This document shows positions 43,410-54,906 of a stretch of DNA of 64,000 nt, piece by piece. Each line of letters opens with the position of its first letter. Position 1 is the stretch's first letter. The notes below the pieces were generated by a model that was not told where the DNA came from, ran no database searches, and saw only the letters and a list, made by a program, of their open reading frames with translations. Made by a program: the position numbers and the translations under genes. The stretch comes from Margaritispora aquatica (lineage: Eukaryota > Ascomycota > Leotiomycetes > Helotiales > Discinellaceae), in the NCBI GenBank assembly GCA_007644065.1, contig VJWN01000001.1, positions 2,246,340-2,310,339 of the forward strand, given 5' to 3'.

Positions 43410-46400
43410 ATCTATCCGTAAATTGATAGAATAGGCACACTTTCAACCAGTTTTATCCTAGTCTGACAAAGTAGCGTTGAGATAGGTTAATCTATATCTC
43501 CCTCATGATGTCGTCTGATAGAATGAAAGTTAAGAAGCAAAGTCACTCCAGAAATTCATCTTGAAAAGTATGCTATTCCAACAATTAACAGCGAGGTAAA
43601 TTCGCTTCATAATAGCCATTTTAAAATTTGTAACTTCACTTATCTGGTCTTCAGTATGAAATAAACAGCAAATTTCATTGCACGTGAGCACATGATATAC
43701 TCTTTCAAATTTCGAGATCCAGGAGGCGACAAGACGATCGTTACGCCCATAGCTAAGTAATCGAGTTTCTACATACACTCAATTATACAAGTGATGTATT
43801 TACAGCAGAAAATCTAATGTGAATTATGTTAGTGCTACAAAGTATCTTTGTCTCTGGATAATTTTTCTCTCATAGTTAATTGTCTTTCTGCTGTTAATCC
43901 TGCTGTTGTTTTTGTTAATATTCTCATATATCATACTATGTCCACCTAATCTTAATCATTTCTGTGTATCCAAGTCCCTCGCTATAATTTTCCTCTCTAT
44001 AAAGCGTCCCCAACCATCTGTTAACTTCTAATAATATCCACTTCAATTCGATCCGGATGAAGAAGATTTAGGTTGATGTCTTGTATATCTCATATTCTCC
44101 CCTCATCTTTTATTCTATGTTATATATAATTCTATAGAAGGAAGTTAAGCGCTAGTGAACTGTAGTCTAGAAATCTCAGATAAAATCTGTACTTGGATGT
44201 CTGAAAGTGGACTGGAACTCCAGTTTCAGAGTGCAGGAAATTAAGCGAAGGTGGATGGTAGCAACATTTTCTGAAAGTAAAGAACTAGGGTGTGTTTATA
44301 CTTCTACGAGATAGTGGGGAATACTTACTGTCAACATTTTTGTTTGTTTTTCTAGTGTTTTCAACCTTTTAATCCCTTGTTTCACTATAAATGCTTAAAT
44401 ACACTGAAATAACCACATAATATATCAAGTAGTAAAATCACTTCAAACATCAGGTATAAGCACAATTACCACTATCTATCCTCCAGTATCTCGGAAACAA
44501 TTCACAACAGGCCTTAACCACATCCTCAGCTCCAAAACCAACACTGGTCCCATAAAAAACAACTTGGGGCGATTTTGTTTCCCGTTTGACCTTTCTACCT
44601 GCGCTATCATATCCCGTTTTATAATTCTTAGAGGGGCGGTTACACGCTAGTATGTTCATTCACTTATGATTCACAAAATCTCACTTTTCGTGTATGCTGG
44701 AAATACCTGCCATATGTGAAATATCTAATGTGGTTTTAATGAAATAGGCAAGTGAGTCAAAGATGAGATTGTGGAGTATATAAACACACTCACAGCTTGG
44801 ATAGAGGTGGTATATGCTTTATCTTGACAGACTTGACCAACAGGGAGCGACGGCAAGACGACAAGTTAAGTTGGGGATTAGTTAGTTAGCGCTTGTTGAG
44901 GTTAAAGGAATAAGTAGGCAAGGCTATGTGTTTTTCAAGAGTAAAAGATAATCAAATGGAGAACAAGACTATTTTGTCGTTCATTGTTGCTGTCAACTCC
45001 ATCTCGGTTGACAATTTTTCTGTTTAGGATTTTCGCGCTCGTTACTTACCTTTATCTATTTTCGATCCTATCTTGTAAACATAAACAATCTTCCCAAACT
45101 TGCCTGTTAAAGTTAGTTCTCCAAACACAATATCCTAAACTTCAACCTAATCGAACAACACCCCATGTCAAACCGACCACCAAACACCAAGATACCAACA
45201 TCGTCAATGATGGCCCTTAGCATTGTTCTTTGATTGTCCTCCCACAGGACGATCGACGTCTTCGTTTAATACATACCCACCTCTCTTTCCCATCATCCAT
45301 ACATGAGCGGCTGCGAATCACAACCTAGCCAAAAAGTGAGGTGGTGATAGCTGAAACGAGGGAGTCAATTTTGATAAAGACTTGCGTCTGGGAATTTAGG
45401 TTTGAATAGATCGAGCTATATAACATACAATACCTCGAACGATCGTAGAGATTCCACACAAACTTTCATCCTCTCATTTGAACCTACGTGGTGGTTGGCA
45501 CCGGACTCCAGGTCGGTGAAGTTCTGTTCACTATGCATCTTCAGATCTCTGGTGATGGCCGGGATGAGAGGAAGAGGGTCATCTTGTGTTGCCAGCCCGT
45601 ATTCTTATGGGCTCTTTTACTTGCATTACTAATGTGATGTGCTGACTGCTGTCAACTATCTATCCATCTGCTATCAACTCTAAATCGGCTGTCAACTAGA
45701 CACTCATTGTCAACTCTGCACACTCCCGAACCACTCCTCCTTACCTCACTTCACCCTATGTCTATACTTGCCTAACTATGCCACCTCTGCAGCACCTCTC
45801 ATTGCTCATTCAAGCAACTCTACCCATCAAACTCTCCTCAACACAAATCCCACTACAGCCCTAAACGCCACGCACATGCTCCTCGTTAACTGAACCGCCA
45901 ATCTATTGCATGCCCATATCTCCGTACAGAAAAGAAGCGCTTTGTACCCCCAAAGGTCGTCCAAAATCCTGTTTGGCACGTTCAAGAGTGAATCAACAAC
46001 ACACCAGATGGTTGGCTATACACAAAATAATCGACTTCACGATCGAAAACAAGCTTGCGGAATATGAATGCCCGAATTGAATCTGAAGAATGGCTGGCTA
46101 TTCTTACTCTAACGCTAGAGCAAGCGTAAGATTTAATTCCCCTTCTTGTATGCACAACTTCGTAAACGAACACGAATGGCAGAGCTGGAATACTTGCCTC
46201 TGCCTATGGATTTGGGAAGTTAGATGGTGGGCGTCGAGATACCTGTTTATGCTGCTAGAGAGGCAGGCTCGTTCTATGTTGGATGGTGCTATCTTCGTAC
46301 TTGCCTAGAATGCTGTTTAAGATTTTTCGTGCACATAATTTTTGCCGAGAGAGTTGGCGTGTAGTGATATGGCTGGTGTCAATAATTGTAACTAGTTAAG

Positions 46401-47588
46401 CAGTTGCTGTCAAGTGTGTGTCTTCTCTGTCATCAGTTAAGCGAGAGCGGGTCAAAATTATGGACAGAGGACATCACGACGAAAGAAGATATCAAGGATA
46501 CCAACAGTAGACGAAAGGCTTTATTGATTGCTCATGGAGAGCACTACATGAAACTAAAACTGATTTGAGGTTAAAAGACAATTTTTGTTGATAGAGATCA
46601 TATAAAGGAGTGGGAGTGTGTGGCAAAAATGCGAGAGTTTGGATAATGTGAAATGGGACAGATCAGTGAAGGTAGTACGGTATGTAGATTTTATCTGGAC
46701 GACCTCCAGCATAACAAAAATGCGAAAGATCGATGGATTACAGGAAGATGTGAAATGATGATAAATGACTAGAGCGCAAGTCACAAACGCATATCCAAGA
46801 CAGAACTAGTAAGAAGTCTGGCAACACGCTCAAATTTTATCTACCTCTCTATCTAACCATCTTGGTTGAGTTCTTCAACAGCAAACAACCCCCCTTCTCT
46901 TTGATCATAAGCATCGTAATCCTCCTCTTGCTTCCATTTCATAGACTTGGCCTGTCTATTTGACTCTTTCTTCTCTCCGAAACAACGCAATCAACAACAC
47001 ACTACTCGCGAGAAACCAATCTTTCTCCTCCTCTACATTTCTACTTCTATCTCCATACTATGCGAGGTGTAAAGCTTCTTCCGTTCAAGCAGATGAACAT
47101 ATTCAATGTCTCTCGCTCTTGTAACACCCATCTTGGGTGGCACAATCATTGTGCATTAATCCATATGGGCAACTCCTAGCTGGATTCCTGTGGTATGTGC
47201 GGCAAATCTATCCATGGTAAGGTACGGCTGTGCAGCACGTCTCTCACTAGAGGAGAAAGCAAGGAGCAACACAGTGCACACAAGCAAGTAAGCAAGCAAA
47301 TCCATGGGATGTCCAATGCGGAGCGCAGCTAATGCATGACTGGTTCATGACTTGATCTGTCTCTTTGTCCTGTGGCGGAAATAACAGTACTGCGTACTGG
47401 GAACGCTTCTGTACTTGTATATATGTATCTTACTCCATGTAGGATGTCCAGGATCAAATTTGCAGTATCAATGACCATATTCTCCGATACAGGATGTGGT
47501 TCTGTCAATCAAGTCGTTAGCATATTGCGCGAAATTAAAGATCAAGTGAAGAGTACTAACAAATTCTATGTGATATAGTGTAGTAGTT
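43410..47588. other. 4.2-kb gene desert between two 3' ends
   Basis: This is long for a region flanked by convergent genes. I find no supported coding gene. The most protein-like frame is 44450-44659 on the minus strand (70 codons with ATG; NILACNRPSKNYKTGYDSAG), which I cannot assign and which lacks a signal peptide exon that I can see. The TGTCAACT motif is repeated between 44991 and 45715. The rest is AT-rich, with CT-rich segments near 45720-45850 and 46850-47050. Confidence 0.5.
45650..45715. repeat. Cluster of TGTCAACT motifs
   Basis: Exact TGTCAACT occurs at 45650-45657, 45690-45697 and 45708-45715, with a near copy (TATCAACT) at 45672-45679. Another exact copy lies at 44991-44998, next to an inverted GTTGACA at about 45008. 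Repetition with no coding context suggests a protein-binding site cluster or a decayed repeat. Confidence 0.5.
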
Positions 47589-49502
47589 TCAGCCGGTTTG
47601 TTGGTTGAGCTTTGCTTCCAATGCTGGGGAATTTTGAATGCGACGGTGCGTTTGAGTCATTGCCTTAATGCAATTGAAGGCATCACGGAAGAATGCCTCA
47701 TTCTCACTGTTCTTGGGATCAGACATTTGCTTCACCAAATCCGCAAGCGCTTGGTGGTGCTTGGTATATCGATCGACTTCACTTGGTTCCTGTGGCTGTT
47801 GCTGCACGATCGGTGGTGTGGACATCTTGGCAATCTTCTCAGCCGCTTCAGACTCCAGTGTATCACCTGCCTTGCGCTTCTTGTTCTTGGGAGCTGTGGA
47901 AGGTGGTGGAGAACCGGAAGTGCTTTTAGGCTGTCCAGGGTCATTGTGCACACGCTTCATGTGATCGCGTAGATTCCAGTGGCGAGGGAAACCATTTCCA
48001 GAAACGCCACGCTCACATCCTTCATAGGTGCAGAGAAAAGGCTTGTCACCGTGGCCATGCATGGCGTGAGCTTCTCGCTCATGACGGAGAAGGCAAGCAG
48101 TAGAGGAGAACTGAAGCTCCTTGCATGCAGATACTTTGCACTTGTATGGCTTCAAGTGGGAATCGACGAATTTGCTAGTATACGATTAGTATTGTAAGCT
48201 ATGAAACAGAACGAATAAAAAGACATACTCGTAGTTGCACTTAAGCTTCTCAGGCTTGTGCTGGCAATTGGAATTTGGCTCCTTCTCCCATGGGCAGTGG
48301 TAAAGTCCGTCGGCTTGAGGAGTCACGTTATGGTAGAGATGGTGGTCTCTTGCAGTATTGTCAACCTCCAGGCTGGAGCGACCGATCAAGGAGAATGTTT
48401 CACCCGAGGCCTCGGAGTTTCCTGAAATACGTTGCTGTCGTCGGCTAGCAGCAGCCGCCAAATCACTTGCCACCTTGGAAGGTCGTGGTCCAATAGGCTT
48501 TCTGGTGATTCTGTTTCCATTTGCTGTGTAAGGTGCCAATTCCGCTAACTCTGGAAAGTCCTCAACATACCTTGGCGATAACCCTTCCAGACTTGGAGAG
48601 TAGTTCAAAGGGCTATTTGTATCTGAAGCCATGATGGGTGCAGTAGGCAGCGACCATGGATCTGCTATTAATACTGGAGAAGATCTCTGAGAATCAAGAT
48701 AATCACCGGCGTTCTCCCATAGTGTCGCAGAATCCATGATAGCAGCAGGATTGTACATCATAGAATCCCGCGATACTGGAAGTTGTGTTGAGAATGTGTT
48801 TGGTCCTGAAGGCACTTGCACAAAGTTCTCATCTCCTGTTGTGGGAAACATGTTGTATGATGATCCTGTTGTTAATGAGAGACCAACACTCGCCGCTGCA
48901 TTTCGAGACATGGATCCTCTGTGGGCATTTGGCTGGGCTACTTGGAAATCCTCTCCTTGGAATGGAAAGTTGTCGAAAGCATGGAGCTCTAATTGAGTAG
49001 GAGTATACAATGCCACACTGTCGGGACTGTTTGACCTTCCCGTCACATCAGATCTTGCGGATGATATTTGGTAAGACATCTGAGAAACGTTTGGGTACAT
49101 CCTCGAAGATCGGCCATGATCAAATGAGTTAGTAGTCCTTTGGGAATGTGCTCCAATGGAATCCTGTGATGGGAAACGCGACATCTCTGCAGACTCCATA
49201 TGAGTCGCCGCAAGCTCGGCCTTCCATTGGCCTCGGGTAGAGCTTGAAAATGAGCCACGGCCGTGACCTTGACTAACTTGAGCCTCCTGAACTGGGAACA
49301 GGTTGAATGAATCAGAAAATCCATGGGCATTCTCCTGGGATAATAATGGATCTTGGTGCAAGTACTGTTGGCCTTGACCGCTCCAGATTCCACTGCTATT
49401 ACCCTGGGAAGGTTCTGTTTGTGCAGACTGATGTAAAGAAAATCCGGACATTCCGCGGGAATAACTCGGAGCGTTTGGAAGAGTAAAGCTGCTAGAGGTC
49501 AT
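47589..49502 (-). CDS. C2H2 zinc-finger protein, probable transcription factor
   Basis: Exons 49502-48229 and 48174-47589 (54-nt intron GTATGT...ACTAG) give 619 residues. The first 390 residues are Ser/Gln/Asn-rich and disordered, as in fungal activators. A Cys/His block follows: YHCPWEKEPNSNCQH with NYDKFVDSHLKPYKC, then CKELQFSSTACLLRHEREAH, then CTYEGCERGVSGNGFPRHW continuing to HMKRVH, giving about three zinc fingers. A basic patch KNKKRKAG (about 525) may be a nuclear signal, and the C-terminus is helical. This finger arrangement is common in filamentous ascomycetes; I cannot assign an orthologue or target genes. The 5.4-kb region upstream of the start is unusually long, which suggests complex regulation or a long 5' leader. 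Confidence 0.8.
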
Positions 49503-52500
49503 GGGTTAGTGTGCTGTACACTACTATTGAAACTTGAAAAGCAAAAACTAAAACAATAACAACAAGAAATAACATCCTATAAACATATGCAAGTCAGCAA
49601 GATGATTCCAAGTCAGGTCATAGGAGGGTGAGTACAGACCAATAGGGACCGCATTGGCAGCGAACCGAGTTCCAAGAAAGGGCATCCAGGTATAAGAATG
49701 CAAAACATAAAGCAAACAGCATGGAATCCGGAGAATTCAGAGCAGGAGGACTCAGCAGCCATATTCAAGCCCAAGAAACAGGGACACTTCTTTCTGCACA
49801 CAGAAACGCAACGGAGTGATTAGTTATGCTCAGCGGCGAATGAAGGATATGCAAAAACGCCATAGTGGCACTCAGCAGGTGTACGTACTCAGAGGCATTA
49901 AGGAATGCCTGAATGAACCATTGCTTGATAAAAGCATCCTAGCAAGAAAGATCGTGACTGGTACACGGATTCAATCTCTGGAATATGTCTGTCCGTGGTA
50001 TGGACACCACACGAGGTCACGGAACTCTCGGTATTGATCCATGAAAACTATGAACAAGTCCTAATGCAGGTGCATTCAATTCCTCAAGCGGCAAGCTGTT
50101 CCAGGTATCAAAGGGATAGTACAGTTATACTCTAACCCGTGAAGGCACGAGATCCATAATTTCAATATGTTGAGTAGGATGACGTGTTCGCGGAACTGCG
50201 AACAACATCTCGGGTTTCCTCTTCCTTGAAAGGTGTGTGAACAATATCACGTTTCGTGAAGCTTGGAGCTTTCTCAACGCCCTGGGGAATCCAGGTCTGG
50301 AAAAACAAAGTACCTCTTCTGGTGACGGATGATCATAAGAGATATCCAGGATTTCCTGGTAGATGTGGTTTGCTGAATGGGATATACTCACCTCTGACGA
50401 ATGCCAGCCTATAAATAATTTGTTCATTGAACACTGACACGGACGTGTAGGTTCTTGAAGTCCTTGATCTGGTCTGGTTGACACAAGAAATAAATCCTCT
50501 GGAACACCACGGTTGTGGGAAAGCCTTGGTTTGAGTTTCATCCCAGGAAAGAGCCTTGGAGGCTGAGAAGTTGTCGTTCCGGCATGAGAATTGAAAACAT
50601 TGATTTTGATCCACATGAATTCGCAAATAGCAAGCAAAGCACAATTAAAGAAATGACAATATACCTGTTGGATGCCTTGGATCGGGAGATCTTCTGTTGT
50701 ACGAATCCTGCCATGTTGGCCAGCTCAAGGGGATTCCTGCTGGTCTGGGTTTGGACACAAATCATTTGGAGTATGAACCCGGTATGGTAGTAGAACGGCA
50801 GTCCTCTGAGAGAAAGTTGTTGATGCTAATGGTGGTGTGATGTTGGTGATACTCTCTTCTAAGTTAGGGTATGATATCCTTTATTGAGAACGAAAATCCC
50901 TAGTGCTTCAGATGGTTGCAAACAAGAAGGACGATGGCAGAAGGTCTGCAGAATTGTGAGAGATGATGCATATGGGGTTTGAAAAATCAATGCTGATGTG
51001 GATGGGAGAAATGGAAAAAAGAGAAGAAGAGGTGGGAGTGGGAGAAGAGCACTCACTTATGGTGGCATTGTGTTGGTGGAGGCTGCATGGAAATGGAAAT
51101 CCTACCAGGATGATGGAAGATTGAGACATTGATGCGTTGGCAATTTGTCGCTTATTTAGCCCATAAGCTGGGTCTTGGCACTCTCGGCTTATCACTTGTC
51201 AGAGATTCTGAGAAAGGCGGGTTTCTGTCTCCACGTCGCCAAGCATTAATAATATAATCGAAAAGAAGCATGGCTTTTGATAGGGGCTAACGATGTGATA
51301 CTTTCTTGCTCGTGCAGCTCAATCACGAATCAACCATCGCTTTTCCAGCTTCAAGCTTGATTCCCAAAAGTCTGAAGCATGTTGCCGACCAGCATGTAGC
51401 CATAACTATTTTCTAGGGCGAATAATGTGTTGTCCTCACAGCTTCACGAAGCCTGCCGAAGGTCATGGACATGACACGAAGTCCAATTGATTTCAAGACA
51501 TCAGCGGGGCGCAGCGAAAGGAGCCATCCGCTGTCAATGAGGAAGAAAATGGCGCAAAGGAAGCGCTGGCTTGGCCAAAAGTCAAACAACCGGCGGGCCG
51601 TCCCCACCAGCAACCAGCCTGCTTCTGCAATCTGCAGCACCTCGTGGAAGTTCCCAGCAAAGCAGAGCATCAAAGATCTCCCGTCCTCCGTCCGTGAAGT
51701 GTTCCTGAAACGAAACTTCATCCGATATGGTCACTGCCGATCTTTCATGGAAGCACGAAAATCTTGTCAATTTTGGTCAAAAAGCTTAATGAGACTTCAT
51801 CTTCTAAAACCGCACCATAGTGGTTAACACCATCGATTTCTTGCTTGCCACGAGTAATGATCTGGGCGTGTGTGAGCAGCCTTGCCATGAGCTGAAGAAT
51901 GTCATCATGTGCGACGCCCGGAGTGTGGGTGAAGCGAAGGGTGATTGGAGATGTCCTCCAACGACAAGCTGTCAAGCCGCACCAAACGATGTCGTGTCAT
52001 GCCAACAGTGACGAAATCGAGAGCATTTGACCACCAAGGTTGCCGATCGAGTGCAGGCAGCTTTGTTGTTGCAAATCTGCGGCTCATGGTTATTTGAAAA
52101 AGAAATATTCGGTGTGAGAGTGGTTGGCGGTCTGCGCGGCAATCCTAATGGTTAAGCCTAGATATCATATTCAGAAAACACACACCGCTAATTGAGGCTA
52201 GAGCTCAACAACCAGCATCCGCTGATAGCTTGTCCAAATTTGATACTGCAAAATGAAAGTCAAATTGAGTAATTAAATAAAGTCCATGAAGCACGTTTCA
52301 AAATGATAAGGCTGATGATGATGATGCTGTTAGGACATCCTCAGCATTTTGCAAGCCAGCATAGTTGTGCTGACAAATGCGCAGTAGATCTCATACTGGT
52401 TCGGGAATGGCTCCAGTTCTCTCCAAACCGAACTCTCTCGAGTAGAAAATCATCAACGGGTGTTCATCTCCTTTTTCATAGCTCTGGGGCAAGGTCAATA

Positions 52501-54355
52501 CTTGCAATCTCCCCTTTAAAGTTTTCAGCAAGCGTGTAGTCTTCACTCATGAAACTCATTCGTAGTCCGCGGCTGAGAAACTCTCGATTCTTGAGAATTT
52601 GTGAAAATATCACGATTAGCCCAAGCACTCAGACCTCCTTCTTGGTGGCAACTTTAGGCTCATGGTGATCGGTATGTATGAAGATGAATGTGCAAAGCAC
52701 TGGCCTAGTATGCTCCGTAGAACGAGGTAACTTTCCTGAGACGGCTACAATCTCCCGAAGTCAAATAATTAAATGTTGCCTGTCAAAGGCAAAGATGTGA
52801 AGTCTGGAATATATTCGGCTGATACTCGCAGCCCTCAAGATTTAAATGCCCAAGTCATCGCCCGCACTTCGAGTGCCTTTGTACCTTGTACAACAATACT
52901 GTAATCCTTCTTGGAGCTTGGTAAATACTTCATAGCAGCAGTTTCTGTAAGATCGCTACTTGTATCTTAGATATGAATACTTATTTACAACTGTAGAGAC
53001 TCTGTCCGGTAGCTTTTCATTTCTATCATCTTGGAACTAATTCTTGAAATTCATTCTCGACTGTTGACCATATACTTGCCTGTCTATTCATAGGCCCTTG
53101 TATTGATCTTCATCAGGATCTCAAGATAAGTCTATCAAAGGTAGCAGAAATTTGATGAAGATCTTTATGAACATATCTCTGTAAGGGTAAATGCCAAACG
53201 ATGGTGGTCGCAGAACTCTGATGAATAACCGAGCAGTCAGGAGACTCAAAGCCCATGTCGAAACCCCAATGTGAAGCTCAAAGGTCTGCTAGCAAAGAAA
53301 TGTAACATTAGCTGATAAGTAATAGAACCGAGAAATGATAAGTCTATGATTATGCTTCTATTTGGATAGGATTCCATTGGCTAGACACATGCACGTGATT
53401 CACCTTATGCAAGCCCTCACCAACGTACCTTACCTACCTAACGAAGAATATGGACAATCCAAGAGATGAGAATTTTAGCTCCCGATTATGAAGAGTCTTT
53501 TTTTTTAATTCTTGACTTAGTATCATTTTCAAAGAATGTTGAAAATTTCAAGCTTGCTGCTATGGCCAAGAAGCATGAAGCATGAAACGGCATTCGAGAG
53601 CACGTGAGTGCGGAGTCAACCTGAGGTGCCTTGGGCAATGAACGCATCAGGTGGGTGCACGGGTGCTGCTTTGGACGACATCTCATCCACCACAGTAGTG
53701 CCGCCATTCAATCCAACGTCGTGACACCAGGGCCTAGAAAACTCTCCACCTCAAATCTTTGTGAAGCGCACGAAAGAAAGATCTTGATAACTTCCACCAA
53801 GACTTATTCTTGCAAGCTGAGAGGCGATCTTTGGCAAACAGCCTTGCTAAAGCCTAGTGTGCTGGCGGCCCGAGTCTGGACTTGTGCCCGCAACGCACCC
53901 AAGATAAGGTAGAAAACATTATCCTCATAACAGGACAAGTGAGCATTCTTACTGAGACTCCAGTATTGTTATGCTAAGTATTGATATAGAAGGATTGAGA
54001 TACCTTATACATTCAAACAATGCTTTCGACTCCTGAAGATATATGAATCTATTTCGCTCCATGCTTTCGTTTGGTTGTCGCTCCTTCCTTCTCTCATTGC
54101 TGCCTGTTGAATCGGAAAACCTGAGTGCAACTTCTCAGACTCAGAACTGCTGGACTTGAAGATTTCTCTGGGGTTTCGTCTCGCATCGTGAATATCCATT
54201 AGCCGTCCACACCATCCATATTGATTATCGAAGGTCCCTGGTTATCCATCCGATTGTTACCAGGTGGTGACGCTGATATTCGACGTGCATTCTCTGCCTT
54301 TCAGATCAGAGCTGGAAAACGTTGCAGCTCGGGGGCGGCCAGAGCAGTCGCAGCA
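49503..54355. other. Large intergenic region upstream of the zinc-finger gene
   Basis: Almost 5 kb without a supported gene. Frames at 50125-50637 and 51413-52087 (minus strand) are open for 60-170 codons but overlap frames on the other strand, and no domain is recognisable. The part next to 49502 probably holds a long 5' leader with several upstream ATGs. A GAT repeat (about 52312-52323) is the only simple repeat noted. Confidence 0.45.
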
Positions 54356-54671
54356 ATGGCAGGTCTCGAGAAGTCCTCGTTGTCTGGTGAGCTATCTCGA
54401 GCTCTCGAGAAAATTCAGGTATGATACTAGATTATCCCTTTCTGTTCCATTCTTGAAGATTGCTAGCGCTTCATCTTACCCTATGTTTTCGAACTGTTTT
54501 GGTTATTCACAACAGCATGGATACTGCCCACTGCGAACTCGATGTCAAACAATGATTCGGGCCATCAAATGGCTGGCTGAGGGAGACATGATATTGACTG
54601 ATGAGGCCGAATCCATTCTATTCGAAAGGCTTCGAAACAATCGAGAAGTTCGTCTTTGGATGGAAAAATGA
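54356..54671 (+). CDS. Putative 72-residue small protein
   Basis: Exon 1 at 54356-54418 (21 codons, MAGLEKSSLSGELSRALEKI then Q) ends at a GTATGA donor. A 97-nt intron ends in TTCACAACAG, and exon 2 at 54516-54671 continues in the same phase (HGYCPLRTRCQTMIRAIKWL, then a charged helix ending VRLWMEK) to a TGA. The two halves have matching amphipathic helical character, and splice phase and boundaries fit. No family is recognised, and no signal peptide or membrane segment is seen. It lies 235 bases before the E2 gene on the same strand and could alternatively be part of that gene's leader. Confidence 0.4.
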
Positions 54672-54906
54672 GACTCTGAATGAACACGATGCTTAATTGT
54701 TGTCAAGAAGCTCGAAGGTGCTTGCGCGGGAAGAGTTCACCATTGCATGCTTTAAAAATATTCTTATTTAGGCGAGGGCGCTTGATTCCCTTCACCCCCA
54801 AATCATATTACAACCTACTACAAACACAACATTGTGCGCACTTTTAAATCTGCAGCTTCTAATACTACTGCAGAAATTGACCAAACGACGCTCCGCTCCA
54901 CCATCT

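Noticed and set aside
44450..44659. 70-codon frame that might be a small secreted protein
   Set aside because: It starts with ATG and has three cysteines, but I found no upstream exon with a signal peptide, and the match to any family is nil.
51413..52087. Run of overlapping minus-strand frames (60-102 codons) that together looked gene-like
   Set aside because: They lie in different frames without a consistent set of splice sites, and the plus strand is open over the same bases.
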